Shown: positions 8,833-18,254, counted from the stretch's first letter. The stretch: DNA of 64,000 bases from Marinibacterium sp050389775 (GCF_050389775.1 NZ_CP177144.1:3844001-3908000), one strand, 5' to 3'. The notes: generated by a model from the sequence alone, not told the origin. Made by a program: numbers and translations.

Positions 8833-9995
8833 GCAAGAACGCACAAGCCCCCGCCCCGCTGGATTTCCGTGACGAGCCTGGGTCGTCGCGGTCGAAGTGG
8901 GTGGCGGGTTTGCTGGCGGTTGCGCTGGTCGGCTGGATGGGCAGCGGGATCATCCTGCCGGCGCCCGACGATGCCGCCGAGGCGCCGGTCGATGCCGCCG
9001 CGGCCGTGGCCGTGTCGGTTCGCGACAGCCGGGCCGAACGCGTGACCAAGACCTTTTCCGCGCAGGGCCAGGCCCAGCCGGACCGGCGCGCCATCCTGCG
9101 GCCCCAGACCACCGGCGAGGTCATCGACCTGCCCGCGCGCAAGGGCCAGACGCTGGCCGCCGGCGACGAGATCGCCCGGCTCAGCACCCGCGAGCTGGAA
9201 GCCCGGGTGCAGCAGGCCCGGCAGGAACTGGTGCGCGCCGAGGAGGACAATACCAGCACACAATCCCTGGTCGACCGGGGCATCGCCACCGCCGCCCGCC
9301 TGCGCGAGACCCGCGCGGCGCTGGCCGCCGCCCAGGCCCAGCTGACCCAGGCCGAGGAAGGCCTGGATGCCGCGGTGATCCGGGCGCCCTTTGACGGCCG
9401 GCTCGACAGCCTCGACCTGGAGATCGGCGCATTTGCCACGGCCGGCAACGAGGTCGGCATCCTGCTCGACACCGATCCGCTGCGCATCGTCATCCAGGTG
9501 CCCCAGCAATCCCTGGCCCTGATCCGCGCGGGCCAGGAGGCCGGCGTGACCTTCATCACCGGCGAGGAACGCACCGGCACCATCGAATATGTCAGCCGCG
9601 ATGCCGTGGCCGAGACCCGCACCTTCCGCGCCGAGATCACCGTGCCCAACCCCGACGGGGCCATCGCCTCGGGCCTGTCGGTGCAGGTGCGCATCCCGAC
9701 CGAGGACGTCACCGCCCATTTCGTCTCGCCGGCGATCCTGTCGCTCAGCGAGGACGGGCGGCTGGGCGTCAAGACCGTCGACGCGGCCGACAAGGTGGTG
9801 TTCCACGAGGTGGTCGTCGAACGGGCGCAGCGCGATGGTGTCTGGATCAGCGGCCTGCCCGAAGAGGCCCGGATCATCACCATCGGCCAGGGCTTCGTGT
9901 CGCAGGGCGAGACGGTCGATCCCACGGCCGATCCCGACACCGTGGCCGCCGCCGATGTCGCGCTGCCCGGCGGCACCGGCACGGAGATCGAGTGA
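8829..9995 (+). CDS. RND efflux membrane-fusion (periplasmic adaptor) protein
   Basis: A 388-residue adaptor of the AcrA/HlyD type. It has a short cytoplasmic N-terminus, one membrane anchor (WVAGLLAVALVGWMGSG, about 26-42), a lipoyl-like half (GEVIDLPARKGQTLAAGDEI), a coiled-coil hairpin (about 115-175), the second lipoyl half with VIRAPFDGRLD, and beta-barrel and membrane-proximal domains. Adaptors bridge the inner-membrane pump to an outer-membrane channel. No channel gene is present in this cluster. The start overlaps the SDR stop (ATGA), and its TGA overlaps the ATG of the pump. Confidence 0.9.
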   Translation: MSKNAQAPAPLDFRDEPGSSRSKWVAGLLAVALVGWMGSGIILPAPDDAAEAPVDAAAAVAVSVRDSRAERVTKTFSAQGQAQPDRRAILRPQTTGEVIDLPARKGQTLAAGDEIARLSTRELEARVQQARQELVRAEEDNTSTQSLVDRGIATAARLRETRAALAAAQAQLTQAEEGLDAAVIRAPFDGRLDSLDLEIGAFATAGNEVGILLDTDPLRIVIQVPQQSLALIRAGQEAGVTFITGEERTGTIEYVSRDAVAETRTFRAEITVPNPDGAIASGLSVQVRIPTEDVTAHFVSPAILSLSEDGRLGVKTVDAADKVVFHEVVVERAQRDGVWISGLPEEARIITIGQGFVSQGETVDPTADPDTVAAADVALPGGTGTEIE

Positions 9996-12900
9996 TGAAC
10001 GCGCTGATCGACGCGGCCTTCAGCCGGACGCGGGTGGTCCTGCTGCTGCTTGTCGCCATCCTGACCATCGGGGCCGTGGCCTACCGGACCATCCCCAAGG
10101 AAAGCTTTCCCGAGGTCCAGATCCCCACGGTCTATGTCTCGACCTCGCTCGAAGGGATTTCGCCCGAAGATGCCGAACGGCTGCTGGTCAAGCCGCTGGA
10201 GACCGAGCTGGCGGCGCTGACCGGGCTCAATTCGATGACCGGCACGGCGGCCGAGGGCCATGCCAGCGTGCAGCTGGAATTCGATCCGGGCTTTGACCCG
10301 GATACCGCGCTGGACAAGGTGCGCGAGGCCGTCGACCGGGCGGCCAACGACCTGCCCACCGATGCCACCGACCCGACCGTGACCGAGGTCAACACCGCGC
10401 TCTTCCCGATCCTGACGGCGATCCTGTCGGGCCCGGTGCCCGAACGCACGCTGAACGCGCTGGCCAATGACCTGAAGGACCGTCTTGAAGGGCTGTCGGG
10501 CGTGCTCGAGGTCGATGTCGCCGGCGAGCGGGTCGAGATGCTGGAAGTGCTGATCGACCCCACCGTCTTCGAGACCTACAACCTGTCCTTCGACGAACTG
10601 ACCAGCCAGATCAGCCGCAACAACCTGCTGATCGCCGCCGGCGCGATCGAGAACGGCGCCGGGCGGATCGTGCTGAAGGTGCCCGGGCTGATCGAGGATG
10701 TCGGCGACGTGATGGAGATGCCGGTCAAGGTCTCGGGCGACACCGTCGTGACCTTTGCCGACGTGGCCACGGTGCGCAACACCTTCGAGGATCCGACCAG
10801 CTTTGCCCGGATCAACGGCCAGCCGGCGCTGGCGCTGGAGGTGAAGAAACGCAGCGGTGCCAACATCATCGAGACCGTCGACCTGGTGAAACAGGCCATT
10901 GCGGCCGAACAGGCCAACTGGCCCGACAGCGTGCGCATCAACTACATGCAGGACGAGAGCAAGCAGGTGCAGACCATGCTGGCCGACCTGGAATCCAACG
11001 TCATCGCGGCGGTGCTGCTGGTGATGATCGTGATCGTCTGGTCGCTGGGCCTGCGCTCGTCGATCCTGGTCGGGCTGGCCATCCCCGGGGCCTTCCTGGC
11101 CGGTGTCACGGTGCTGTTCTTCATGGGCTACACGATGAACATGGTGGTGCTCTTCAGCCTGATCCTCGTGGTCGGCATGCTGGTCGACGGCGCCATCGTG
11201 ACCGTCGAACTGGCCGACCGCCTGCTCAGCGAGGGCCGCGCGCCCAGGGAGGCCTATGCCGCCGCCGCCAAGCGCATGGCCTGGCCGATCATCGCCTCGA
11301 CGGCCACGACGCTCAGCGTGTTCTTCCCCCTGCTCTTCTGGTCCTCGACGGTGGGCCAGTTCATGAAGTTCCTGCCGATCACCGTGATCTTCACGCTGGC
11401 CGCCTCGCTCTTCATGGCGCTGATCTTCATCCCCGTGCTCGGCGGGCTGATCGGCAAGCGCCAGCCGCAGACGGCCGCCCAGCAGATGCAGATCGCCGCC
11501 GCCGAACATGGCGACCCCCGGCAGATGACCGGCGCCGGCGGGCTCTACGTGCGTGCGCTGGAATGGGCGATCCTGCGGCCGGGCCGGACCGTGATCTTCG
11601 CCGTGCTGGCGCTGGTCGCCTCTTTCATCTGCTACGGCCAGTTCGGCACGGGCATTTCCTTCTTCCCCGAATCCGAGCCCGATTTCGTGCAGGTCGAGGT
11701 CCGCGCCCGCGACAATTTCTCGATCTACGAGAAGGACAGCCTGGTGCGCCAGGTCGAGACCCGGCTGCTGGAGTACGGCGAGCTGGCCAGCGTCTATGCG
11801 CGCACCGGGTCGGACCGGCAGGCCGACGAAGAGGTCATCGGCACCGTGCAGCTGGAGCTGACCGACTGGGACACCCGCCGCCCGGCCGCCGAGATCATCG
11901 AGCAGATCCGCACCGAGATGCGCCGCATCCCGGGCATCGACGTGCAGGTCCAGGTGCAGGAAGGCGGGCCGTCGCAGGGCAAGCCGGTCAACCTCGAGGT
12001 CGTCTCGCGCGATGGCGAGGCCCGCGTGGCGACGATCCAGGCCGTGCGCGCGGCGATGGAGCGGATCGGCGGCTTCACCGACATCACCGACACCACGCCG
12101 CTGCCCGGCGTCGAATGGGAGATCCACCTCGACCGCTCCGAAGCGGCGCGGTTCGGTGCCGACGTCGCGCTGCTGGGCCAGGCGATCCAGCTGCTGACCC
12201 AGGGCATCACCATCGCCGATTACCGCCCCGACACGGCCGAGGACGCGGTCGACATCCGCATCCGGTTCCCCGCCGGCGAACGCTCGCTGGCCGAGCTGGA
12301 AAGCCTGCGGGTGCCGACCAATGCCGGGCTGATCCCGATCACCAATTTCGTCAGCTTCACCCCCGCCCCCCGCAGCGGGACCATCAAGCGGATCGACCAG
12401 GAGCGGGTGACAACCCTGTCGGCCGATGTCTCGCCCGGCCTGCTGGTCAACGACCAGATCGTCACCCTGCGCGGCGCGATCATGGCGATGGACCTGCCCG
12501 ACACCGTGTCCTGGTCCTTTGCCGGCGAGGCCGAGGACCAGGCCGATGCGATGATCTTCCTGGTCAGCGCCTTCATCGCGGCGATCGGGCTGATGATGCT
12601 GGTGCTGCTGATCCAGTTCAACAGCTTCTACCAGGCCTTCGTCATCATGATCGCCATCGTCTTTTCGATTGCCGGGGTGCTGCTGGGCCTGACGCTGACG
12701 GGCCGGCCCTTCGGCGTGGTCATGGGCGGCATCGGGGTCATCGCGCTGGCCGGGATCGTGGTGAACAACAACATCGTGCTGATCGACACCTACAACGACC
12801 TTCGCGCTGCGGGCATGTCGCCCTTGGAGGCCGCCCTGCGCACCGGCGCCCAGCGCCTGCGGCCGGTGGTGCTGACCTCGGGCACCACGGCGCTTGGGCT

Positions 12901-13129
12901 CGCGCCCATGGTCATCGGGGTCAGCGTCGATTTCTTCCGGCGCGAGATCGTCCATGGCGCGCCATCCACCCAGATGTGGATCGAGCTGAGCTCGACCATC
13001 GCCGGCGGCCTGATGTTCGCGACGATCCTGACGCTGATCGTGACCCCCGCCATGCTGATGCTGGGCGAGAAACGCGCCAACCGCCGGCTGCGCGGCGCCC
13101 CCGCCACAAAGGCCGTCCCCGCGGAATAG
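9995..13129 (+). CDS. RND efflux pump permease (AcrB superfamily)
   Basis: A 1044-residue proton-driven pump with the usual two repeats of six membrane segments and two large periplasmic loops. It starts at ATG 9995, overlapping the adaptor stop. Motifs include KESFPEVQIPTVYVS near the start, GMLVDGAIVTVE in membrane segment 4 and VVNNNIVLIDTYND in segment 10/11. By alignment by eye, the AcrB proton-relay Asp pair is D-G here and the key lysine is Asn, so it belongs to a different subfamily from AcrB. The substrate is unknown. It ends at TAG 13129, followed by a 329-bp gap. Confidence 0.93.
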   Translation: MNALIDAAFSRTRVVLLLLVAILTIGAVAYRTIPKESFPEVQIPTVYVSTSLEGISPEDAERLLVKPLETELAALTGLNSMTGTAAEGHASVQLEFDPGFDPDTALDKVREAVDRAANDLPTDATDPTVTEVNTALFPILTAILSGPVPERTLNALANDLKDRLEGLSGVLEVDVAGERVEMLEVLIDPTVFETYNLSFDELTSQISRNNLLIAAGAIENGAGRIVLKVPGLIEDVGDVMEMPVKVSGDTVVTFADVATVRNTFEDPTSFARINGQPALALEVKKRSGANIIETVDLVKQAIAAEQANWPDSVRINYMQDESKQVQTMLADLESNVIAAVLLVMIVIVWSLGLRSSILVGLAIPGAFLAGVTVLFFMGYTMNMVVLFSLILVVGMLVDGAIVTVELADRLLSEGRAPREAYAAAAKRMAWPIIASTATTLSVFFPLLFWSSTVGQFMKFLPITVIFTLAASLFMALIFIPVLGGLIGKRQPQTAAQQMQIAAAEHGDPRQMTGAGGLYVRALEWAILRPGRTVIFAVLALVASFICYGQFGTGISFFPESEPDFVQVEVRARDNFSIYEKDSLVRQVETRLLEYGELASVYARTGSDRQADEEVIGTVQLELTDWDTRRPAAEIIEQIRTEMRRIPGIDVQVQVQEGGPSQGKPVNLEVVSRDGEARVATIQAVRAAMERIGGFTDITDTTPLPGVEWEIHLDRSEAARFGADVALLGQAIQLLTQGITIADYRPDTAEDAVDIRIRFPAGERSLAELESLRVPTNAGLIPITNFVSFTPAPRSGTIKRIDQERVTTLSADVSPGLLVNDQIVTLRGAIMAMDLPDTVSWSFAGEAEDQADAMIFLVSAFIAAIGLMMLVLLIQFNSFYQAFVIMIAIVFSIAGVLLGLTLTGRPFGVVMGGIGVIALAGIVVNNNIVLIDTYNDLRAAGMSPLEAALRTGAQRLRPVVLTSGTTALGLAPMVIGVSVDFFRREIVHGAPSTQMWIELSSTIAGGLMFATILTLIVTPAMLMLGEKRANRRLRGAPATKAVPAE

Positions 13130-13458
13130 GGCCGTTTGGACGTCCGGAGAGGCAATCAACCGGCGCATCGCGGCCTGGGCGGTGGCTGCCCTGCCCAGGC
13201 CGGCCAATGGGATGATTGCCCCCAGCCGGAAGCAGGGGCCGGACGCGGCCGGGAATCTGAGAGGCGGGCAAGACGCCATGGCCACAGCAAGGCCACCCTG
13301 CCCGCCCCACCCGCCCTGCCCCGTGCCCGGACGCGCAAGTCGGGACCCCCGCCCTGCCACAACGGGACGCGCAAATCCGGCCCCATGCACAGCCGATTGC
13401 CAGAGCGACCGCGGAAGCCGACTTTTCCGACCAAACACATCCAAAGGAAGATCTCCCC
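13130..13458. other. Intergenic region after the RND pump, no gene seen
   Basis: This 329-bp stretch separates the efflux operon from the next gene. It is GC-rich and has short direct copies of GACGCGCAA (about 13333 and 13368) with surrounding similarity. I saw no convincing terminator hairpin with a T tract, open frame or RNA. A switch to less GC-rich DNA begins at about 13420. Confidence 0.4.
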
Positions 13459-14094
13459 ATGAAAATCGCAGTTATTGGCGCAACCCGCGGTATCGGGCTT
13501 GAACTTGTTCGGGCAGCACTTTCCGACGGTCACGACGTAACAGCGCTTGTGCGTGATCCTGCGTCCATGACCGAAGAACATCCCCGCCTCTGTCTCGTAA
13601 AAGGCTCGGCCGAGGATGCAGCGGCCGTCGCCGAGGCTGTCAGGGGCCAGGAGGTTGCCTGTGACACGCTCGGGACGCGGAACGTGACAGGAGAGGTTCG
13701 CCTGTTCTCGAATGCGGCCGAGAAGATCGCGGCAGCCCTGCAGCCCGACCAGCTTTTGATCACGGTCACGGGGATCGGCACAGGAGACAGCAGGGGCCAT
13801 GGCGGCTTTCTCTACGACAAGATCTTCATGCCGTTGATCCTGCGCCGGATGTATGCCGACAAGGACCGCCAGGAAGCCGTCATCCGCAACAAGGTGGCGC
13901 GCTGGATCATCGTGCGGCCCGGCTTTCTGACCAACGGTCCGTGCACGGGGAAAATACGTGCCGTGACCGACCTGCACGGTGTGAAAGCCAACCGCATTTC
14001 TCGCGCCGATGTCGCCCGGTTCATACTGGCACAGGCGAAGGCCCCCGAGTTCATCGGGAAGACGCCGCTGCTCATCGGTTCGACCTCAAAATGA
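13459..14094 (+). CDS. NAD(P)-binding atypical SDR (NmrA-like)
   Basis: A 211-residue protein with a dinucleotide-binding GATRGIG motif at residues 7-13, followed by the arginine-bearing VTALVRDP strand typical of NADP-binding atypical SDRs. It lacks the classical YxxxK catalytic pair; YDKIF near residue 117 is the nearest match. This suggests an NmrA or NAD(P)H-binding type oxidoreductase or sensor. An AAGGAAG site precedes the ATG. Its stop overlaps the start of the metallo-beta-lactamase-fold gene. Codon choice is more A/T-rich than in the efflux operon upstream, a possible sign of transfer. Confidence 0.8.
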   Translation: MKIAVIGATRGIGLELVRAALSDGHDVTALVRDPASMTEEHPRLCLVKGSAEDAAAVAEAVRGQEVACDTLGTRNVTGEVRLFSNAAEKIAAALQPDQLLITVTGIGTGDSRGHGGFLYDKIFMPLILRRMYADKDRQEAVIRNKVARWIIVRPGFLTNGPCTGKIRAVTDLHGVKANRISRADVARFILAQAKAPEFIGKTPLLIGSTSK

Positions 14095-15197
14095 TTGTCC
14101 ACATCGACCGCCCCGCCCGGCGCCTCGTGGGCATCATGCTCATGACGCTGATATTCACCGGCTGCGGGCAGGAAGCCGATGCTCAGCAGACCGGCAACGA
14201 CGGAGAAGAAATGGTGTTCCAGCCCTCAGATCACTTCGATGGCGAACGGTTTATCAACCCGACGCTGGACGAGCAGGTGAAACCCGGCCTTCGGGATGTG
14301 TTCGGCATGATCTCAGAGGGTCGACCGTCCTGGCCGACCGGGATCGCCAACAGAGCCACCCCGCAGCTTGATCACGACCTCGGCGAGGATGGCATGGCCG
14401 TGACTTTCGTCAATCATGCGACCTTCCTGATCCAACTGCCAGGCGTCACCATCCTGACCGACCCGGTCTGGTCGGATCGGGTCAGCCCGGTGTCCTGGTT
14501 CGGTCCGAAACGGGTGCGCCCGCCAGGTGTCGACTTCGATGCGCTTCCCGAAGTGGACGTGGTGCTGATCAGCCACAACCACTACGATCACCTCGATTTG
14601 CCGACACTCAGGCGGTTGAACGCGCGTGACACACCGCTGTTTGTCGTGCCGCTGGGGAACCGGTCCTTGCTGCGAGACGCCGGCATCACGACTGTTGAAG
14701 AGCTGGACTGGTGGCAAGAGATCAACGTCCAGTCGGCCACCCGCATCGTCATGACGCCGGCGCAGCATTCCTCGGGACGGGGCCTTCGTGACAGAGATCG
14801 GAGCCTCTGGGCCAGCTACTTTATCCAACGCGGGTCGCGCAGTGTCTTCTTCGGCGGAGATTCCGGCTATTCGTCGCAATTCACGGACATCCGAGAGACG
14901 CTTGGCGCACCGGAGGTCGCGCTTCTGGGCATGGGCGCCTATGAGCCGCGCTGGTTCATGAAGCCTTTGCACATGAACCCCGCCGAAGCCGTCATGGCCC
15001 ACCGGGACCTGCGGGCCGGCCATAGCATCGGCATGCATTTCGGCACGTTTCAATTGGCATCCGAGGCGTTTCAGCAGCCAGTCGAAGACCTGGAAAAGGC
15101 ACTGGCCGAAGACCCGGCGCATGCCGAACGTTTTGCCACGATGCGGGAGGGAGAGGTTCGGTTCTTTCCCCTCGAACGCGGCAACGCAGGGGAATGA
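14091..15197 (+). CDS. Metallo-beta-lactamase-fold hydrolase, predicted lipoprotein (NAPE-PLD/UlaG-like)
   Basis: A 368-residue protein whose ATG overlaps the preceding stop (ATGA). The N-terminus has arginines, a hydrophobic stretch and a lipobox-like FTGC with Cys25, so it is probably a lipoprotein. The metal-binding signature HNHYDH is at residues 162-167, with later metal ligands around FFGGDSGYS and IGMHFGTF. The block TDPVWSDRVSP-SWFGPKRVRPPG is typical of N-acyl-phosphatidylethanolamine phospholipase D-like enzymes. Pairing with an SDR-like protein is inferred to be an operon. The substrate is not known. Confidence 0.85.
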   Translation: MIVHIDRPARRLVGIMLMTLIFTGCGQEADAQQTGNDGEEMVFQPSDHFDGERFINPTLDEQVKPGLRDVFGMISEGRPSWPTGIANRATPQLDHDLGEDGMAVTFVNHATFLIQLPGVTILTDPVWSDRVSPVSWFGPKRVRPPGVDFDALPEVDVVLISHNHYDHLDLPTLRRLNARDTPLFVVPLGNRSLLRDAGITTVEELDWWQEINVQSATRIVMTPAQHSSGRGLRDRDRSLWASYFIQRGSRSVFFGGDSGYSSQFTDIRETLGAPEVALLGMGAYEPRWFMKPLHMNPAEAVMAHRDLRAGHSIGMHFGTFQLASEAFQQPVEDLEKALAEDPAHAERFATMREGEVRFFPLERGNAGE

Positions 15198-15499
15198 TCT
15201 TCCTGTCGTTGGATCGCGCGCGACCCAACGCATTCGTGCAGGACACGCGTCTGCGGATCTGCGGAGACCGGACCGGCGTGTCGGCGTGAGAGCCGGGAAC
15301 CTGCACCCAGAAGGGCTTTGCCACGCGATTGCTGTTTTCCGTCTCTCGCGACATAAACGCTTGCGCAGCGTCCTGCTCTCTGGCCTGAACCGTCTTGGCG
15401 CTTCGGCAGATGTCCGGGCATGCCCCAAGATTTGCTTGCAGCCGGTCGGGATCGGGTGATTTCGCGTCAGCGCGCATCACCGCCCCCCAAGGAGGACCC
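15198..15499. other. Intergenic region with a hairpin, no gene seen
   Basis: This 302-bp gap lies between the metallo-hydrolase and AraC-type genes on the same strand. It contains an inverted repeat CGTTGG/CCAACG at 15207-15230 whose inner part TCGCGCGCGA is itself self-complementary. It follows the hydrolase stop closely and may be a weak terminator. No further gene was seen. Confidence 0.45.
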
Positions 15500-16510
15500 T
15501 TGCCCGCTATACCCCTGCCCTTCGTCGTTTCCGGCCTTCTGCTCCTTGTTCTCCTGCGGCTGTTCCTGCGCAGAAGCCGAGAGGTATGGTTCCTGATCTT
15601 CATTGCAGCCTGCGCCGTCCAGACCCTGCTAGTCGGTCTTCGGTGGAGCCTCGGATTTCATGAGGTCCATCTTGTCCAGCCGCTGCTTGCCTCCGTGCTG
15701 CCGCTCATCGCGCTGACGGCCTTCCTGTCGCTGCGGAGCCAGGTGCCGTCGCCTTGGCATCTGCTCTGGCCGCCCGCAGTGGTGCTGTCCGGGTGGCTTT
15801 GGCCCGGCGCCGTGGATGTCCTGCTGATCGTGGAATTCATCGCCTATGGCATCGCCATCCTGACCCTGCGGCTACCGGGCGAGGTCCTGACGCAAGTGCG
15901 GATCGGGGATGAATGGGCGATCTCGGCCGCGCGGATCGGGGTCGCCGCCCTTCTGCTGTTGAGCGCAATCTCGGATGCGGTCGTGGCGATGGCGTTGAGC
16001 GGGGGCAAACACGCTGTTGCCGGTCCGGCGATTGCCGCCGTGATGGGCGTGATGATCCTGGGGCTGGCCGGCGGGCTCCTGGGCTGGAGCAGCGCTGCAA
16101 CGCCGAATGATACCGCCCCGGAAGTCGCGCCGGGCCCATCCGCAGCCACGCAGCCGGAGACCGAGGAGGATCTGGACGCAGGAAGCGAGGTCCTGTCCGC
16201 GGTCGAGGCGGTGCTGGCACGGGGGCTCTACCGCGATCCCGATCTGACGCTGGACCGCCTCGCCCGCCGCTCGGGCATACCGGCGCGAAAGATCTCCCGC
16301 GCCGTGAATGGTCTTATGGGGTGCAGCCTCACCGACCTGGTCAACGGCTACCGCGTCCGCGAGGCGATGCGGCTCTTGCGCGACACCGACCTGCCTGTCA
16401 CCCAGGTCATGTTCGACGCCGGGTTCCAGACCAAGTCCAATTTCAACCGCGCGTTCAAGGCGATTGCAGGGCAGACACCAACTGCCTATCGCTCGACAGG
16501 AACGGGATGA
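15500..16510 (+). CDS. Membrane-anchored AraC-family transcription regulator
   Basis: A 336-residue protein with about six membrane segments in residues 1-205 and an AraC-type double helix-turn-helix in the last ~100 residues (LARRSGIPARKISRAVN, then QVMFDAGFQTKSNFNRAFK). The start is TTG 15500, set by a strong AAGGAGG four nucleotides upstream; the longer frame from 15395 has no site. AraC proteins with an integral-membrane N-terminus in place of a sugar-binding domain are known but uncommon; the membrane part may sense a lipid or small hydrophobic signal. The gene overlaps the convergent serine hydrolase by 56 bp, so the two may be functionally linked. Confidence 0.88.
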   Translation: MPAIPLPFVVSGLLLLVLLRLFLRRSREVWFLIFIAACAVQTLLVGLRWSLGFHEVHLVQPLLASVLPLIALTAFLSLRSQVPSPWHLLWPPAVVLSGWLWPGAVDVLLIVEFIAYGIAILTLRLPGEVLTQVRIGDEWAISAARIGVAALLLLSAISDAVVAMALSGGKHAVAGPAIAAVMGVMILGLAGGLLGWSSAATPNDTAPEVAPGPSAATQPETEEDLDAGSEVLSAVEAVLARGLYRDPDLTLDRLARRSGIPARKISRAVNGLMGCSLTDLVNGYRVREAMRLLRDTDLPVTQVMFDAGFQTKSNFNRAFKAIAGQTPTAYRSTGTG

Positions 16511-17465
16511 CCATCCGGGCGATTGCGTCATGCAACTCGGGCCTTGGCACCGTTTCGCCAGCGCAGACAAAGGCCTCATCCTGCAAAAGCGCCGCCGCCC
16601 CCGGCTTGCATGCGCTCATGAACGAGAAATGCGTCGCCCCGATGATCTCGGCATATCGGCTGGTTGCGGCCGGCAGCGACGCGGCCTGTGCCCGTCCTTC
16701 CCATGCCAGCGGCAGGGCCGGGTCCTCGATGCCGGACACCAGGGCCAGAACCGGCACCGGCAGCCCGGCCAGACTTTCGGGCGTAAAGGCGCGGATGCCT
16801 TCCATGTCCAGCAACACGGCCGCCGAGATGCGCGGGTCGCGCGCCGAGACCGGCGCCATGTCCGCTGACAACCCGCCTTCGCGATAGAGGATGCAAAGCA
16901 GCTTCCGGGTGTCGTCGCCGCAGGCGTCAATCAGCCGGGATGGATCGAAAACGCCGCCGGCCAGCAGAAGAGCCGTAGAGCCACCAAGCGAATGGCCAAT
17001 GACCGATATCCGGTCCCGGTCAATCCGCGGTCCCAGGTCCGGGTCGGCCAGCAATGCATCCAGGCTGCGGGACATCTGGGCGGGCCGCGCATCAACATGC
17101 CTGGCCCAGGTCGGGTCCATGTCAGCGAAGGTGGTTCCGGGATGGTTGGCCGCAATGGCGATGAACCCGGCACGGGCCAGCCGCTCTGCCAGCCAGGCCT
17201 GATTGCGCCACAGCCCGCTATATCCGTGAGAAAGCAGCACCACGGGATGCGCGTCGCCCGCAAGCGGTGCATCCCTGACCACCGGCACGCCGAAGAAGAC
17301 CTTGTTGTCGGCCACGAGCGACACCGGCGCGGCCTGATCCGTCGGATACCAGGCTACGGCCTCGATGCCGGGAACGGCGAGCGTGCGAAACCCGACGGCG
17401 ACCGGCTCGGCCGCGGCGCCGGTGAGGCTGGACAGAAAGAGGAGGAGAAAGATGAGATGGCGCAT
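16455..17465 (-). CDS. Exported alpha/beta hydrolase (dienelactone hydrolase-like)
   Basis: A 336-residue protein with a signal peptide (MRHLIFLLLFLSSLTGAAA) and an alpha/beta hydrolase core. The oxyanion region is LLSHGYSG at about 78-84 and the nucleophile elbow is GHSLGG with Ser159. The pattern, with a YPTD start and a late ATHFSFM histidine, is that of the predicted dienelactone hydrolase or platelet-activating-factor acetylhydrolase-like group. The ATG at 17465 is preferred because it begins the signal peptide; an upstream extension to 17555 looks non-coding. Its 3' end runs 56 bp into the convergent AraC gene. Confidence 0.83.
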   Translation of the reverse strand: MRHLIFLLLFLSSLTGAAAEPVAVGFRTLAVPGIEAVAWYPTDQAAPVSLVADNKVFFGVPVVRDAPLAGDAHPVVLLSHGYSGLWRNQAWLAERLARAGFIAIAANHPGTTFADMDPTWARHVDARPAQMSRSLDALLADPDLGPRIDRDRISVIGHSLGGSTALLLAGGVFDPSRLIDACGDDTRKLLCILYREGGLSADMAPVSARDPRISAAVLLDMEGIRAFTPESLAGLPVPVLALVSGIEDPALPLAWEGRAQAASLPAATSRYAEIIGATHFSFMSACKPGAAALLQDEAFVCAGETVPRPELHDAIARMVIPFLSSDRQLVSALQSP

Positions 17466-18254
17466 TGGATTTCCAAGTTGGGATAACGCGCTGATCATCC
17501 CTGCAGAATGACGCCTTCGAGACCTCGAACACGATCGAGGACCTGAGAATTCCAAGAGGAATTGGCCGACGGGTTCCAGGAAGGCCCGGCCGTTCTTGAT
17601 GGGATCCGGAACCGCCTTGAAGTCGCTTGTATATCCGCCCCGCTAACCGGGTCCGGCTCGCAGCTTTTGAGACCAGAATACGCGCGGCCTTGCCGTGTTT
17701 CCACTGAAGCGCCTCGATCAAGGCAGTCGGCGCCCCGGGCGGATGCCGACGTTCACCATCGCCTCAACCATCGAGCACCACTTGTGGTCGTGCCTGAGTA
17801 AACCGCCCAGGACACGCCCGACATGATGTTGGCACCGACATCGCGTATCGAAACGCTGGAGCACGCGCTGACGGTGATCGCGGACTGAGCCGTAAAGGCT
17901 GATACCCATCAGGCCGTCCAGGGCCGCCAGTATTCCGCTTTCACCGCCCGCACCGCCATCACGGCAAAGGTTCGACCACGGCCACCTCTCCGTGGGACAA
18001 ACCCGACGAACCGTGATCACGGCTCTCTCATGATGCGCGTCATCGACGTGGCAATGCCCCTTGGCTACGGCCGTCGGACGGTTTGGAATTGGGCCGGTCG
18101 GGACCTTGTCGCAACTGTTTAAGGATGGCGCATCGAGCCGCCTGCGCCGCACCGTCCTCGGAACCCGTATCGACGGCCTGGAGGGCCAGCTGGAGGGTCA
18201 ATTAGAGGACTGCCATGGTGGGTTGCCGGTGATCAAGCTCTGCTGCTTGAAAGA
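17466..18254. other. 789-bp region without a recognisable gene, next to tRNA-Leu
   Basis: Between the serine hydrolase and the 3' end of tRNA-Leu there is no convincing gene on either strand. The longest frame (17718-18152, minus) has a composition unlike real proteins here and no recognisable motif. The sequence is less GC-rich than the surrounding chromosome. This could be the decayed end of an element integrated at the tRNA, but no integrase remnant or direct repeat of the tRNA 3' end was found by eye. Confidence 0.4.

Noticed and set aside
8687..13444. 1585-codon open frame on the minus strand
   Set aside because: It is the antisense of the RND adaptor and pump genes. Its translation is Arg/Gly/Asp/His-rich without any family motif, a GC-skew artefact of high-GC DNA.
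17480..17520. Possible att copy of the tRNA-Leu 3' end
   Set aside because: Only a loose match around TTCGAGACCTCGAAC; it is too short and imperfect to call an attachment site.
17718..18152. 144-codon minus-strand frame in the gap near tRNA-Leu
   Set aside because: No recognisable motif, unusual composition, no ribosome site; treated as non-coding.
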